From Hibiscus mutabilis (taxonomy: Eukaryota; Streptophyta; Magnoliopsida; Malvales; Malvaceae): a stretch of DNA of 64,000 nt. This document shows, one piece after another, positions 11,117 through 23,322 of this stretch (the first letter of the stretch is position 1; every line of letters starts with the position of its first letter). Under the pieces are notes generated by a model. It was not told the DNA's origin. It searched no databases and saw nothing but the letters and a program-made list of their open reading frames with translations. A program made the position numbers and the translations under genes. The DNA lies in NCBI GenBank assembly GCA_019671005.1, contig CM033723.1, positions 15,205,254-15,269,253 on the forward strand. Direction: 5' to 3'.

Positions 11117-12109
11117 TAGATGATTTTGCTTCTAATATGCAACAAGAACAATACTTTTTAAGTGAAAATATTATAATTTTAGATGTTTGTAAGTAATTTT
11201 TATGTTCCTGAATAGAGTAATTGTAACGACCCGGATTCTGGAAATCTGAGGGTCGGGTTTGGTCGAGGCATGTGCCTCGTATTTGGGTCATTTTTTGGGC
11301 TTGAATGAGCCCATGGTCTATCTTGTGTGTGGGCTTGTAGTTGTTGGGTTGGTTGGAGAAGAGTAGAGAGGGGTAATTTGGTAAAAGCTCATTTTGAAGA
11401 GTGGAAAGGAAAGGGGATAGATGATTTTTCTACATTGGGCAGGGTGAGATTACTCAACTTTATTATCATCTTCCTTATATTTCTAAACTCTCTCTCTCTC
11501 AAAACACCATCACTAAAGGTTGAATATTTGAGGGTTGTGTTGAAAATCACGAATTACTGTTCAAGGGAAAGTTGTCCAGCTTTGGGAGATCTATCAACAA
11601 AGGTATGGATGGTTAGTTTTGGTGGAAAAGTGTGTTTTGTGGGGGTTGATGGGGGAGAACGGGAATGGGTTTTTAGGGGACCTTATTCTTGTAAAGGTTT
11701 GTGTTTTGACTCCCTTAATTCTCCCTACCATATGGTAACACGTTGATGACATCTCTTGTAGTGAAAGAGGTTGGGAACTCCTCAAAGGACCAAGGGAAAA
11801 GCAAAGTTTGAAGCTTTGGAGGGAGGCTTTGTTTTATTAGCTAAGCTAAGGTTAGTACACTACTAACTCTCATAGTTTCCTGGAAATCATAAAGTTAAGG
11901 TTTGAAGCATGATTTGGTGTTTTTGTCCTTCGAATAGCTTGAGTGGTTGTTAATGGTAAATCATAGAATTGTTGCTGTAATGGCCCAAAATCGGTGGTAA
12001 TCCACCTAATGCTATCATCATAACTTGTAGGAAAGGTTTGGGGTTTATCCTTGGGGGTTAAACAGGGTTTTTAGGTGAAACCCGCACCCAGAGTTTGAAA
12101 CTCGGACTC

Positions 12110-12515
12110 GCGTATCGGTACAGGGACCAGCGTATCGGTACGCCTTAGTATAAAAGGGGGGAGGGTTGTGTGGGGAGTATTAGTATACCTCCCCATGTAT
12201 CGGTACCCCTTGCATATTAAGGATTCTAGTAACGCTTTTGCGTACCGATATGCAATGGGCGTATCAATACCCACTGTTACATTACTTGAGAGAGGCTTTA
12301 GCGTACCGGTACGCGTGGATAGGAGTACCGATACGGGTTTGGATCGGTACGGGGCGATCCGAGTATCGATAGTGAGTATCGATATGGGGTGAAGCGTATC
12401 GGTACATCTTGAGGGTTTAGTTCTTTCGAACCTAAAATGAGTATCAGTACTCATGAACGAGTATCAGTACCTCTAGGGGAGTACCGATACCCACATATGT
12501 GTATCGGTACTCGCT
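12110..12515. repeat. Cluster of GTAYCGRTAC-type palindromes in the LTR
   Basis: A series of near-palindromes such as CGTATCGGTACG, GCGTACCGGTACGC and GTACCGATAC recurs every 10-60 bp. The same cluster is in the 3' LTR (19275-19505 and 20538-20720, split by the hAT insertion) and, degraded, at 1125-1310 in the related minus-strand LTR. Confidence 0.8.
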
Positions 12516-12846
12516 GGGTATTCTACCCAAGAAATTGAGGTTACGTTCGAGGGTTTTATAATTTGAGGCAAAGGGCCCCGTGGGTCTTTTAAGGTGTAAA
12601 ATGAATAATAAAACTGAGAAACAAAGATTTTAACCCCGTATGAGAAATAAATGACTAATGACTTGATGAACATTGTGTAAACTGTGTGAGGTAGTAACCC
12701 ATAGGGATCCTAGGTGGATCAATCGAGACTGCGTGGTAATTAGGGTCCTTGTTGCGTGCTGAGGGGACGCCTAGGTAGTCAAGTCATCACTTGTTGTTGG
12801 GATTTGGATACCCTAAGTGTGTTGCAACACCTTGAAGATTACCAGA

Positions 12847-13045
12847 TATAGGATCTTGATGCTTTGTGGATGCGAACCTCATTCGAAGATGCTTGATGAG
12901 AGATTTCTGAGCATGGATGTAGGATCCTGGTGCTTTATGGACGTGGGCCTCATCTCCTTGAGTATAGGATCTCGATGCTATGTGGACGCGGGCATCACTC
13001 AAGTGTAGAATTCCGATACTTTGTGGACGTGAACCTTCCTTAATG
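12847..13045 (+). repeat. Tandem array in 5' LTR, about four units
   Basis: Units of about 42-70 bp with core 'GTAGGATCCYGATGCT' followed by 'TGTGGACGCGGGCCTCA'. Four units here; the 3' LTR has five (21053-21293), so copy number has changed since insertion or differed between templates. Confidence 0.8.
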
Positions 13046-13618
13046 TTGTTGGTGTTATTTGTGTGATGCTATGTAAATATATGAGGTACTTGTATGAGCT
13101 GTGTACGTGATCATACATTCATAATGCCATGTGTTTAGACAGTTATAGTAGCGCCATTATTATCTTGCCATGATATCATTCTTGTTGCATTGCTTTATTT
13201 ATGATTTGCATGAAACATGGTTGAGTGGCGGTGTATCCACTGAGCTTGTTAGCTCAACGTTCAGAATCGTTGTTTTCATTCGCAGGTTAGTAGGTTGTCG
13301 TGAGGTTTGAAGGAGCACTATCAAGGCTTGGATTTCAGCATCGACTCTAGTGGTTGACTAGATGTAATGGGCTATGTATTTTGTAAGACTCTATATGTAT
13401 TTTGTAACTCTTATTTTGTATTAATTGGTAAAAGTTGAATGTTTTAATATTTATAAATGGAGCTCCGTGAATACTGTTTTAAACATCTGGATTTGACTAT
13501 GTTTTCAATGTATGGACTTATATTTTTATGTTTGGGCTTGAAAAAGGAAATTTAAACGGTATGGATTTTTGGGCTTAAGGCCCAAATGTGACATCCGAGT
13601 CAAGGGTGTTACATTTAG

Positions 13619-13630
13619 TGGTATCAGAGC
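13619..13630 (+). other. Primer binding site, tRNA-iMet
   Basis: TGGTATCAGAGC, complementary to the 3' end of plant initiator tRNA-Met, lies 5 bp after the 5' LTR end. Confidence 0.9.
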
Positions 13631-13780
13631 TTAGGTTTAGCCGGTTCTAGAAAGTCCCCGGGAGAGTCTAGAGGAGTGTATAGGTGTCTAACGAATACAT
13701 ACCCGTGAGTCGAAATCATACTTATTTTAATGCTGAAATTTGATGGTGTGACCTCGATTGTTGTTGTGCAGAATAGAATC

Positions 13781-14832
13781 ATGCCAAGGAGGGCAAGATT
13801 CGATGAGGAAAGTTTGGGCTCTAGAGAAGGGAGTTACGATGAGGAATATGTACCTGGCACAGAGGATATGTCAAAGGACACAATTGACCGGGAAGTCAAC
13901 TACTTCTCACATCTAAACCAGGTATTGCACCGGATTGTGAGGGCGATACCGAGGGTATCTACTACCCCTTGTGAGGCACATGTTGAAAGGGTGAGAAGGT
14001 AAGGTGCTACAGATTTTCATTGATCGAGGCAAAATAACCCAGTACAGGCGGAGCAGTGGTTGGAAGATACACGCTGGATTATAAGGCATATGAGGTTGAG
14101 ATAAGAAGACAAGATGTCATGTATCTGTCCCTGTTGAAGGGAAATGCTAGAGAATGGTGGGAAATAGTAGAGCTTGGGTGGCACCCCAATCGACCATCTT
14201 GGGATGATTTTCTCGAGGAGTTCGAGAAGATGTATGCGGGCGAGGCCCACACCGATACCTTGAGAGATTGATTTAATCATCTTGTACAAGGGAACCGGTC
14301 AGTTTTCGAATATGAGCAAGGGTTTCTCTAGTTGAATAGGTATGCTCCTGAACTAGTTGCCACTAAAAAGATGAGGTGCAAGAGGTTCTTGAAGGGCTTG
14401 AGGAAAAAAATTCAGACTTACCTAACTGCTGCACCACCGAAGGTGTTCTCAGAGTTGACTTCGAGTGCCAAGTCTCTTGAGCAGGTGCAAGGCTTAACAT
14501 ATGGCCCGTCTGGTGAGCAGGGGAGTTCGGGTGAGAGGACCCAGAACCCCTCCAACAATAACTCGCAGGCCTTCTCGGGTAGAAGTAGAAACCGGTGGAA
14601 CCATAATAAAGGAGCATCGAATCGAAGTTCAAGGCCAGACCAAAGATCTAAGTCAGCTGGTCATAGAAGGCCATCTTTTTCTTCATCTTTGATGAGCCTA
14701 GAGGGTTCACAGATGAGTGTGGGCGCATCAGTTTACAATTAGTGTGGACGCAAACATAGAGGCGAATGTTGGAGAGTAGTAAGAGTTTGTTACCAGTGTG
14801 GGTCACCGGATCACTTTGTGAAGGACTGTCCA
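13781..14832 (+). pseudogene. gag of the Tekay-like element, broken
   Basis: Capsid/nucleocapsid precursor that packages element RNA. The likely start is the ATG at 13781 (MPRRARFDEE). Retrotransposon gag signatures follow: 'LSLLKGNAREWWEIVE' and 'WDDFLEEFEKMY' (14125-14235), then 'FLKGLRKKIQTYL' (14380-14425). A CCHC zinc knuckle, CYQCGSPDHFVKDC, is at 14788-14829. An earlier, partial cysteine motif just upstream (about 14735) is broken by a TAG. Several stops and a frameshift between 14000 and 14060 break the frame. Confidence 0.88.
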
Positions 14833-15039
14833 GTGGCTGTTGTGACCTCTTCAGATTAGGTTCAGATGGCTGCATATTCAGCCCAGAGGGGTCGAGGCCT
14901 TGCTCGGGGAGGAGCAAGCCATGTATCGGGAGGCACATTTTAGTCTACCGTGAGAGCACCAGCTAGGCAGTATGCAGTTAGGGCTCAAGAGTATTACACA
15001 GCTACAAATGTTATCTCAGGTACGTTCACCTTATTTTCA

Positions 15040-18000
15040 GTTTTTATTGTTGCTCTTGTGGATTCGGGGTCTACCCACTCCTATATTCGTAGTGGGATAT
15101 CTCATCAGTAGGGTATTCCTGCTGAGAATCTAGAGGTAGAAGTCCGTGTGACTAGTCCCTTGAGATATGATGTGTTGGTGGATAAGGTGTATTGAAAATG
15201 CTCGATCGAGGTTTAGGGGTTGTTTCCAACAGATTTAATAGTTTTACCGTTTCAAGAGTTCAATGCCATCTTGGGGATGGATTGGCTCTTTGAGCATGAT
15301 GCTAGTTTGGGATGTAGAGCAAAGAGTTTGAAGCTTCGTGTTGCGGATGGTTCCAAGCTGATTGTGCGAGGTGGGAGAAATCTGTGTCTATCTAGTGTAG
15401 TATCGGCTTTGTCAGCTCAAAAGTTGTTGCAACAAGGTTGTGAAGCCTTTTTGGCCCATGTGGTGTATGTAAGGATTGAAGGTTCAGTGCTTGAGAATCT
15501 TCAAACAGTTAACGAGTTTATCGATGTGTTTTCAGAGGAGTTACTCGGGCTACCTCCTGACCGTAAATTAGAGTTTTGAAATGATATAATGCCAGGTACA
15601 ACACCAGTGTCCATCGCGCCGTATCGGATGGCACCCGCGAAAATGAAAGAGTTGAAGAAGCAAATTAAAGAGTTGCTAAAGAGAGGGTTTATCCGACCGA
15701 ATATCTCGCCTTGGGGAGCATCGGTCATGTTCGTCAAAAAGAAAGATGGGTCTATGATGATGTGTATTGATTATCGGCAACTTAATAAGGTAACGATAAA
15801 GAATCGTTAACCCCTTCTGAGGATTGATGATTTGTTCAACCAGTTGAGTGGTGTTCGTGTGTTTTTTAAGACAGACTTGAGGTTAGGGTACTGCCAGATG
15901 AAAGTGGTGGATGAGGATGTCTAAAAATCGCTTTTAGGACGCGGTATGGGCACTATGAGTTCTTGGTAATGCCGTTTGGGCTTACCAATGCACTCGCAGC
16001 TTTTATGGACCTAATGAATCAAATCTTTCAATCGTACCTAGATCAGTTTGTTGTGGTCTTTATCGATGACATCTTGGTGTATTCGCGTTTAGAAGAAGAG
16101 CACGACTACCATCTGCGTGTAGTTTTATAGACTCTCCGAGATAAATGTCTTTTTGCCAAGTACATCAAGTGTAAATTTTGGCTTTCGAAAGTGGCATTCC
16201 TTGGTCACATAGTTGCTGCGGATAGAATTCGCGTGGACCCTCAGAAGATTCAAGCTATGGTGGAATGGAAACCTCCACGGAATATTTTAGAAGTTTGTAG
16301 TTTCCAAGGACTTGTCGGGTATTATAGGCAGTTTGTTAAGGGTTTCTCCATTATAGCCGCACCGTTGACCAAGCTGTTGCAAAAAGGGGTCCTTTTTTAA
16401 TATAATGAGAAAAGACATCGAAGTTTTGAGTTACTAAAAGCTTATCTCACGGAGGCTTCGGTCTTAACCCAACCAGAGTCTGGAAAAGAGCATGTTATGT
16501 TTATTGACGCGTCTTTGAATGAGCTTGGTTGTTTCCTTATGCAAGAGGGTAAGGTGGTTGCTTATGCTTCGAGATAGCTTAAACCACACGAACAGAATTA
16601 CCCTTCCTGTGATTTGGAGCTCGCTACCGTCATCTTCACATTAAAGATTTGGAGGCACTATCTCTATAGAGAGAATTGTTGTATTTATACAGATCATAAG
16701 AGCTTGAAATACCCACTTACACAAAAAGAGTTGAATCTAAGGCAACGATGGTGGATTGAATTGTTGAATGATTATGATTGCATCATAGAGTATCATCCCA
16801 GTAAGGCAAACATTATGGTTGATGCCCTAAGTAGGAAATCTATGTCGAACTTGAGAGTTATGTTTGCCCGATTGAGGATGACCGAGGATGGAGATCTTCT
16901 AGCCGAGTTTCGATTTGAACCTACGTTGTTACAAGAGATAAAGAAGACTCAAGTTTTGGATGAAGAATTAGTAGCACTAATTGAAGCGGTTCAGAGAGGT
17001 GAAGCTTTAGACTTTAAGGTACGAAATGGTGGGTACTTGTACTTCAAGGGGCGGCTGTGTGTTCCAGCCTTAAAAGATTTGAGAGATCGTATCTTAAGAG
17101 AGGTACACCGTAGTCCTTTCGCTGTACACCCGGGAAGCAAAAAGTTGTATCAAGATCTTCATCATTTTTATTGGTGGTCGAGTATGAAAAGAGATGTCTC
17201 CAACTTTGTGACAATGTGCTTAGCTTGTTAGCAAGTGAATGCGGAACATCAGGTTCCATCAGGGTTTCTCCAGCCGATTTAGATACTGCAATGGAAATAA
17301 GACCGGATCACCATTGATTTCATCACTGGCTTATCGATGACTCAAAGAAAACACGATGCTATTTGGGTAATTATAGACCGTTTGACCAAGTCTGCTCATT
17401 TCTTGTCGGTACGTATGAATTTTACCTTGGAAAGGTTGGCTCAATTGTACATAAAGGAAATAGTAAGGTTGTATGGCGTGCCATCATCGATCATTTCAGA
17501 TAGAGACCTATGTTTCACATCTAGGCTATAGAAGATGATCCATAACGCCTTGGACACCAAGCTACATTTTAGTACAACTTTTCACCCTCAAATCGATGGT
17601 CAGTCTGAGCGTGTCATTTAGATTCTTAAAGATCTGCTCCAGTTTTTCATTGTGGACTTTGCAAAGAGTTGGGATGATCAGTTACCGCTTGTAGAGTTTG
17701 CTTACAACAACAGTTACCAGTCGAGCATAAAGATGGCCCCTTTTGAGGCGTTATATGGGCGTAAGGGTAGGACACCCTTGTGTTGGACCGAGCTCAATGA
17801 AAGGAGGATCGTGGGATCTGATCTGGTTAGTCAAGCTGAGGAGAAAGTTTAGATCATCAAGGAAATGTTACAAGCGGCCTTTGACCGTCAGAAGGCATAC
17901 GCTGACCAGAAACACATACATTGAGTATGATGTCGGTGAAAAAGTGTTTCTTAAGGTATCTTTGTAGAAAGGAATTATTAGTTTTGGATGCAAGGGAAAG

Positions 18001-18330
18001 TTAAGCCCAAGGTTTATCAGACCTTATGAGATATTTGAGAGAGTGGGACCAGTGGATTATCGGCTAGCCTTGCCACCGGAGTTGGATCGTATTCACAATG
18101 TTTTTCATGTGTCTATGTTGAGACATTATCGTTTTAATCCTTCACATGTTATTTCGCTTGAAGAAATTAAGGTAAATGCTGACTTGACATATGAGGAAGT
18201 CCCTGTTATGGTCATTGACACATTTGTTAAAGAGCTTTGCAACAAGTGCATACCCTTGGTAAAAAAGATGTGGAGGAACCATGGTGTTGAAGAAGCAATT
18301 GGGAAGTCGAGGATGACATGAAAGTACTCT
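15040..18330 (+). pseudogene. pol of the Tekay-like element, broken
   Basis: Domains in order: aspartic protease with VDSGS (15058-15072; DSG replaces the usual DTG but is common in this lineage); 'ILGMDWL' and its spacer (15220-15580); reverse transcriptase with 'CIDYRQLNK' and the active-site variant FIDD (16059-16070); RNase H with 'FIDASLNELG' and 'TDHKSL' (16500-16830); integrase with a HHCC zinc motif (17100-17230), 'WVIIDRLTKSAHF' and 'ISDRD' (17360-17510), and a C-terminal chromodomain-like tail (18170-18320). In-frame stops occur among others at 15577, 16128-16130, 16575-16577 and 17229-17231. Gag precedes it. The protein is non-functional. Confidence 0.92.
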
Positions 18331-18377
18331 ACCCATATTTGTTCCCACCAGGTAAATTTCGAGGACGGAATTTTTTT

Positions 18378-18390
18378 AGAAGGGGAGAGT
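18378..18390 (+). other. Polypurine tract
   Basis: AGAAGGGGAGAG abuts the 3' LTR start (TGTAACGACC at 18391), as required for plus-strand priming. Confidence 0.85.
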
Positions 18391-19510
18391 TGTAACGACC
18401 CGAATTTTGAAAATCCAAGGGTCATGTTTAATCAAGGCATGAGCCTCGTATTTTGGTCATATTTTTTGGGCTTGAATAAGCCCATAGTCTATCTTGTGTG
18501 TGGGCTTGTAGTTGTTGGGTTGGTTGGAGAAGAGTAGAGAGGGGTAATTTGGTAAAAGCTCATTTTGAAGAGTGGAAAGGGATGGGGATAGCTGATTTTT
18601 TTGCATTGGGCAGAGGTGAGATTACCCAACTTTATTATCATCTCCCTCCCATTTCTAAACTCTCTCTCTCAAAACACTATCACTAAAGGTTGAATGTTTG
18701 AGGGTTGTGTTGAAAATCACGAATTGCTGTTCAAGGGAAAGTTGTCCAGCTTTAGGAGATCTATTAATCAAGGTATGGATGGTTAGTTTTGGTGAAAAAG
18801 TGTGTTTTGGTGGGGGTTGATGGGGGAGAACGAGAATGGGTTTTTAGGGGACCTTACTCTTATAAAGGTTTGTGTTTTGACTCCCTTAATTCTCCCTACC
18901 ATATGGTAACACGCTGGTAACATCTCTTGTAGTGAAAGAGGTTGGGAACTCCTCAAAGGACCAAGGGAAGAGCAAAGCTTGAAGCTTTGGAGGGAGGCTT
19001 TGTTTTATCAGCTAAGCTAAGGTTAGTACAGTCCTAACTCTCATAGTTTCCTGGAAATCATAAAGTTAAGCTTTGAAGCATGATTTGGTGTTTTTGGCCT
19101 TGAAATAGCTTGAGTGGTTGTTCAAGGTAAATCATAGAATTGTTGTTGTAATGGCCCAAAATCGGTAGTAGTCCACCTAACACTATCTTCATAACTTGTA
19201 GAAACGGTTTGGGGTTTAACCTTGGGGTTAAATAGGGTTTTTAGGTGAAACCCGCACCCAAAGTTTGAAATTTAGGCTCGTGTACCGGTACGGGGACCAG
19301 TACAGGGACCAGCGTATCGGTACGCCTTAGTATAAAAGGGGAATGATTGTGAGGGGAGTACCGATATGCCTCTCCGTGTACCAGTACCCCTTGCATATTA
19401 AGAATTACATTAACGCTTTTGCGTACCAGTACGCAAGGGGCGTACCGGTACCTACTGTTACATTGCTTGGGAGAGGCTTTAGCGTACCGGTACGCGTGGG
19501 TAGGAGTACC

Positions 19511-20535
19511 TAGAGGTGAGCGTTCGAGCGAGTCGAGTAAAAAAATTTTGAGCTATTCGAGTTGACGATTGAAATTTTTTCGATTCGAGTCGAGTTTAGC
19601 GAGTTTGAGTCGAGTCGAGTTTTTGAGTTTATGTATAAATCTTAATTCTAACTATTTATAATATTATAGTATGTTTTGTTTCAAATTTAAACGACTTTCT
19701 CTAATAATATAAGATATACATACATATAAGTTCGAGTCATTTCATTAAATTACGGGCCTCGTTAAAAACCTCTCTTATCTAGGTAAGGCCAAGGCTAGAC
19801 CAAAGATAGCAGAAGGAGGAAAAGAGTGCCACAAAATATATTTTTTAGTTTAGGGTTTAGGGAAATATTTGATAAATTTACAATGCACCGTTGTAATAAC
19901 TAAAATTTTAAGGTATAATGGGTTTTTTTATGGCAGGGTTTTTTTGTTTCGAATATATTTTGAAAAAGTTTAAGAAAAATAAATACATAAATTCAAAAAT
20001 TCAAAAATAACCGGTTTAACGAAAATAAAATGCATAAATTAAAATTTCAAAAGCGGATCGGGATGAAAAAATAAAATATGTAAATTAAATTGTAGAAATT
20101 AAAAGTGCGAAAAATTAAAAGCGAAAAATTAAATATGATAAATTAAATACGGAAATTAAAAACATAAAATAAATAGCATAATATAAAAGATACAAATAAA
20201 AATTACATTAAATAAAGTAAAAAATGAATCTGGAAATTGATCATATTGTAAAGAAAAGAAAAATAAAAGGCAAAAAATAAAAAAGAGAAGATAGAACTAA
20301 AATAAAACTGAAAATAAAATTATAGGGGTTAAATGTGCAATTAGCCACTACAATTTAAAGGGGATATTTTTGAGTTATTCGAAAAATCGAATAACTCGAA
20401 CTTTGAAAAATTAAACTCGACTCGAAATTGAATTTTTTTCAAGTTATTCGATTTGACTCGAATAAATCGACTCGAATAACTCGAAATTGAAAAAAAATCA
20501 ATTTTTTTAGTCGATTCGAGTTTTGCTCACCCCTA
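19511..20535. mobile_element. Non-autonomous hAT element inside the 3' LTR
   Basis: 1025 bp. The left tip is TAGAGGTGAGCGTTCGAG and the right tip reversed is TAGGGGTGAGCAAAACTCG. A perfect 8-bp duplication, GGAGTACC, is at 19503-19510 and 20536-20543; the empty site survives as a single copy in the 5' LTR near 12320. Both arms are crowded with TCGAGT/ACTCGA repeats. The centre is AT-rich with no transposase. Confidence 0.92.
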
Positions 20536-21052
20536 GGAGTACCGGTACAGGTTTGGATCGGTACGGGGCGATCCGAGTAGTGAGTACTTATACGAGGTGG
20601 AGCATATCGGTACGTCTTGAGGGTCCAATTTTTTTGAACCTAAAATGAGTATCGGTACTTATAGACGGGTATCGGTACCTAGAGGGGAGTAGATACCGGC
20701 ATAGGAGTATTGGTACTCCTTGAATATTCTGCCCAAGAAATTGAGGTTACGTTCGGGGGGTTCTATAATTTGAGGCAAAGGGCCTCGGGGTCTTTTAAGG
20801 TGTAAAATGAATACTAAAACTGAGAAACAAAGATTTTAACCCCGTATGAGAAATAAATGGCTAATGACTTGATGAACATTGGGTAAACTGTGTGAGGTGG
20901 TAATCCATAGGGGTCTTAGGTGAATCAATCGAGGTTGCGTGGTAATTAGGGTCCTTGCTGTGTGCTGAGGGGACGCCTAGGTACTCGAGTCATCCCTTGT
21001 TGTTGGGATTTGGATACCCTAAGTGTGTTGCAACACCTTGAAGATTCCCGGA

Positions 21053-21293
21053 TGTAAGATCCTGATATTTTATGGACGCGAGTCTCATTCGAAGATGCTT
21101 GATGAGAGATTTTAGAGCATGGATGTAGGATCCTGATGCTTTGTGGACGTGGGCCTCATCCCCTTGAGTATAGGGTCCCAATTCTATGTGGACACGAGCC
21201 TTACTCGTTGTGTAGGATCCCGATGCTATGTGGACTCGGGTCTCACTCAAGTGTAGGATTCAGATGCTTTGTGGACGCGGGCCTCACTTAATG
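21053..21293 (+). repeat. Tandem array in 3' LTR, about five units
   Basis: Counterpart of 12847-13045 with one more unit of about 43 bp (the 'cccaattctatgtggacac' unit near 21178). Confidence 0.8.
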
Positions 21294-21885
21294 TTGTTGG
21301 TGTTATCTGTGTGATGCTATGTAAATGTATGAGGTACTTGTATGAGTTGTGTGCGTGATCATACATTCATAATGCCACGTGTTTATGCGATTATGGTAGC
21401 GCCATTGTTACCTTGCCATGATATCATTCTTGTTGTATTGCTTTATTTATGATTTGCATGAAGCATGGTTAAGTGGCGGTGTATCTACTAAGCTTGTTAG
21501 CTCAGCGTTCGAAATCGATGTTTCCGTTCGCAGGTTAGTAGGTTGTCGTGAGGTTTGAAGGAGAACCATCAAGGCTTGGATTTCAGCATCGACTTTAGTG
21601 GTTAAGTACAAACTAGATGTAATGGACTATGTATTTTGTAGGACCCTATATGTATCTTGTAACTTTTATTTTGTATTAATTGGTCAAAATCGAATGTTTT
21701 AATATTTGTAAATGGAGCTCCATGAATACTGTTTTAAACATATGGATTTGACTATGTTTTCAATGTATGAACTTATATTTTTATTGGATTTATTATGTTT
21801 GGGTTTGAAAAAGAAAATTTAAACGGTATGTATTTTTGGGCTTAGGGCCCAAATGTGACATCCGGGTCAAGGGTGTTACAGTAAT

Positions 21886-22800
21886 ATAACATTTTTTTCT
21901 ATTAAGGGAAGTTTATTTTAAAAGAATTATACATCTTTCATATTATAAATTAAGGGCCCCATTTCAGTAAATTGCACAATGCCCCTTAAATCTTTGAACT
22001 TCCCCTGGATTCATCTAGTCAAATTTTTTTGGCTAATTGGTTCGTACATTAGCAAACATCTTTCAACAAAATTGATAGAATGTGTAAATAACGGGGATTG
22101 AATGTATAATTGTACCAACTTATGTTAACTATCATATGACCCTCTCCGTTAGGTTTTAACGGTAGGTAGCTTGATTGATATCACTTAAATAGTTATGGTG
22201 TCTTATTGACAAAATTAAAAATATGATGGTCATTTTAAAACCACCACATAGTTAGGTGGTCATTTATGTAGTTTACCCAAAATAATATTTTATTATATAT
22301 AAGTACAAAGAAGATAAATATGGTCTCAATGAAAAAGAGAATTATTTTTTTAAAAGATATGTGTTTGAACAATTTTATCTATGATATGTGTTTAAGTTTT
22401 ATCCATAACTAAAAACAAAACAAAAATTATAATCATAACTTGTTAAGAATACTAAAAACAAAGTATGAAGAAGATAGATTCATGCAATATGAAGTTCACT
22501 TTCTTAGACAAATAATAACTGTATATAAATTCATATTTGGAGTTAATTCGATAAGTTACTTGTGTTATTTATATTTTATATCGTCTTTTATTTCTTTCTC
22601 ATTGTTGATCAATTTATAATTTGAATCAGTTGACTATTAGACAACTAATCAATTTTTTTTGGATTCATGTTTAGGGATAATTTGGTAAATAACCTATGTT
22701 ATTTATATCTTTTATTTTCTTCTATCTTTTTTTCATTAAAAAATATATTTATAATTATATTATTTATTCGTGTTATAATTGTATTTAAAAGTTATATATG
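21886..22800. other. AT-rich spacer, no gene seen
   Basis: No coding. A 'gtggtcatttatgtagtttaccc' end near 22256-22278 resembles one tip of the GGGTAAAGT MULE-MITE family, but no matching second tip was found. Confidence 0.4.
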
Positions 22801-22809
22801 TTTTCTATT

Positions 22810-23270
22810 GGCATAATATCAAAAAATGTCCCTAACATTTGACTGAATAGTCATTTTAGTCTCTATTATTTTTTAAGCAATTTAACCTTCAACATTTCAT
22901 TTGAGTCAAAATGGCTCATCTCCTGATGAAAACTATTAGTTAATTGACGATAAATGTATTGAAATGACATGACAAACCTACATGGCAGTGCACGCCGTGA
23001 TGATAGTGTTATATAGACAAATATATTGACTTTTATAGAATGACACATGAATCAAAAAATAATTTTATAAAATATAAAATATTATTTTCTTCTAACGTGT
23101 CATTCTGTCAAGTAATTTCAAGTTGTTTATTTATCATCAGTTGACTAACAGTTTTCATCTGCAGAATGGTCATTTTGACCCAAAATGAAACGTTGAGGAT
23201 TAATTGTTTCAAGAAAAAGGGTCAAAGTGACTGTTCAGTAAAATGTTAGGGGCATTTTTGGCGTTATGCC
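22810..23270. mobile_element. MULE-type MITE, family I, copy 2
   Basis: 461-bp relative of 76-547 with the same ends (GGCATAATATC left, GGCATAACGCC reversed right). A perfect 9-bp target duplication, TTTTCTATT, is at 22801-22809 and 23271-23279. Confidence 0.9.
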
Positions 23271-23322
23271 TTTTCTATTAAAAAAAGTTATATATGTTTA
23301 TATTTCATACATTTAAAATGAC

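Larger units (their letters stand above)
11222..13613 (+). repeat. 5' LTR of the Tekay-like element
   Basis: 2392 bp, beginning TGTAACGACCCGG and ending GGGTGTTACA. It contains a cluster of GTACCGGTAC/GTATCGGTAC palindromes (about 12110-12510) and a short tandem array (12847-13045). It aligns along its length with 18391-21880. Confidence 0.93.
11222..21880 (+). mobile_element. Ty3/gypsy chromovirus, Tekay/Del-like, full length but decayed
   Basis: Complete LTR retrotransposon of about 10.7 kb: 5' LTR, initiator-Met PBS, gag, protease, RT-RNase H, integrase, polypurine tract, 3' LTR. A perfect 5-bp target duplication, GTAAT, is at 11217-11221 and 21881-21885. The long LTR (about 2.4 kb without its insertion) and the integrase C-terminus with a 'LTYEEVPV...NKCIPLVKKMWRNHG' chromodomain-like tail point to the Tekay (Del) lineage. 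The coding region has many stops and frameshifts, so it cannot move on its own. The two LTRs differ at many sites and by indels, so the insertion is not recent. Confidence 0.93.
18391..21880 (+). repeat. 3' LTR of the Tekay-like element, interrupted
   Basis: 3490 bp in total. The excess over the 5' LTR is a 1025-bp hAT insertion plus its 8-bp duplication (19503-20543) and small tandem-repeat gains. It starts TGTAACGACCCGAATTTTG and ends GGTGTTACA, followed by the target duplication GTAAT. Confidence 0.93.

Noticed and set aside
12071..12454. Overlapping frames on both strands with repeated Y-R-Y motifs
   Set aside because: Created by the GTACCGGTAC palindromes in the LTR.
22130..22278. Possible further GGGTAAA-type MITE
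   Set aside because: Only a right-hand tip (gtagtttaccc) is present; no convincing left tip or duplication.
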